A stretch of 64,000 nt of DNA from Sepiola atlantica (taxonomy: Eukaryota; Mollusca; Cephalopoda; Sepiida; Sepiolidae), in contig OY744532.1 in NCBI GenBank assembly GCA_963556195.1, positions 86,458,882 to 86,522,881 on the forward strand, in the 5' to 3' direction. The notes under the pieces were generated by a model, which ran no database searches, had not been told where the DNA came from, and worked only from the letters and a program-made list of their open reading frames with translations. The position numbers and the translations under genes are program-made. Of this stretch, positions 63,536 to 64,000 are shown piece after piece (position 1 is the first letter of the stretch; each line of letters begins with the position of its first letter).

Positions 63536-63805
63536 TAGGCAAACGTTGTTTAATAGCACGGAGTTTTTCTGCTTTGTGATCTTTTTAAAAAAATTTTCCA
63601 TCTTCCGAATGGTCAACTTCGTACCTCGATCAAACTGGTGTATGAAGTTTCTGTAGTTTTGTTGTTCCATCTTCCTTGCGAGTACTTTCGATTTGATATC
63701 CTCAAATCATCTTCGAGGTACGAAGTTGACCATTCGGAAGATGGAAAAAATTTAAAAAAAGATCACAAAGCAGAAACACTCGGTTCTATTCTACAACGTT
63801 TGCCT
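63536..63805. mobile_element. Penelope-like inverted pair
   Basis: TAGGCAAACGTTGTTTAATA to CAACTTCGTACCTCGA (63536-63632) is mirrored by TCGAGGTACGAAGTTGACCA to CTACAACGTTTGCCTA (63712-63808). The spacer, on the minus strand, reads GATGATTTGAGGATATCAAA then TCGAAAGTACTC, close to Penelope-type hammerheads: stem II GATTTGA/TCAAATC and a palindromic AGTACT stem III. The first core residues are altered. Confidence 0.6.
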
Positions 63806-63835
63806 AAATGAAAACTTGCTGCCTAAATACACACA

Positions 63836-64000
63836 ATATATGTATATATATATATATGTATATATGTGTATATATATATGGATGTATATATGTGTATATA
63901 TATATATGGATGTATATATATGTGTGTATATATATATATATGGATGTATATATGTGTGTATATATATATATATGGATGTATATATGTGTATATATATATA
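63836..64000. repeat. TATG/GGATGTATA microsatellite reaching window end
   Basis: Repeats of TATATATATATGGATG and TATATGTGTG continue to the last base, so the array is cut by the window boundary. Confidence 0.93.

Noticed and set aside
62703..63670. Frames of up to 279 codons on both strands
   Set aside because: Composition is simple TA/TG repeat translation, with open frames in several phases of both strands at once.

Overview
This looks like a gene-poor stretch of a repeat-rich animal nuclear genome, most likely a coleoid cephalopod such as an octopus. That assignment is an inference from very abundant (TA)n arrays, many tRNA-derived SINEs, 5S-rRNA-derived repeats, degenerate non-LTR retrotransposons and Tc1/mariner derivatives; another lophotrochozoan cannot be excluded. 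Base composition is strongly AT-rich. I found no convincing host protein-coding exon, no bacterial-style operon, no canonical intact tRNA gene and no CRISPR array. The window is probably intergenic or intronic.

Layout. 0.6-3.5 kb: short tandem repeats and a 133-bp satellite interrupted by a SINE. 4.3-13.9 kb: a 5S-derived SINE, a foldback element, Helitron-like and unclassified interspersed repeats, and the first hammerhead-bearing SINE. 13.9-16.4 kb: two large minisatellites (16-bp and 31-bp units). 16.4-29 kb: LINE 3' ends, several hammerhead SINEs, twin 0.38-kb mariner-type MITEs lying inside (TA)n arrays, two adjacent near-perfect palindromes, and an element with a 5-bp target duplication. 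29-45 kb: more copies of the same families, an antisense LINE broken by another LINE fragment, two further 5S-derived copies, and a Tc1 derivative nested in a Helitron-like element. 45-64 kb: LINE fragments, a Penelope-like tail, the best-preserved hammerhead ribozyme (53200-53249, minus strand), short MITEs, an inverted mariner derivative and a 660-bp TATG/TA array inserted in a LINE.

Main observation. At least eight loci carry a sequence that can fold as a small type-I hammerhead ribozyme: a CUGANGA core, stem II, GAAA, a 2-5 bp stem III with a tiny loop, an NUH cleavage triplet and a pairing stem I. Most lie at the 3' end of tRNA-derived SINE copies, just before an AT-rich or (TA)n tail. 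Stem I differs between subfamilies but stays paired. In one SINE subfamily stem III itself is a (TA)n hairpin. This ties much of the (TA)n content here to the tails and stems of ribozyme-bearing retroposons.

No genes act together in a pathway. Coding remnants are transposase or reverse-transcriptase fragments with stops and frameshifts. Family nicknames used below (SINE-N, Rep400, Rep280, F6, F8, Foldback, Heli, L1-L5) are local labels, not database names.
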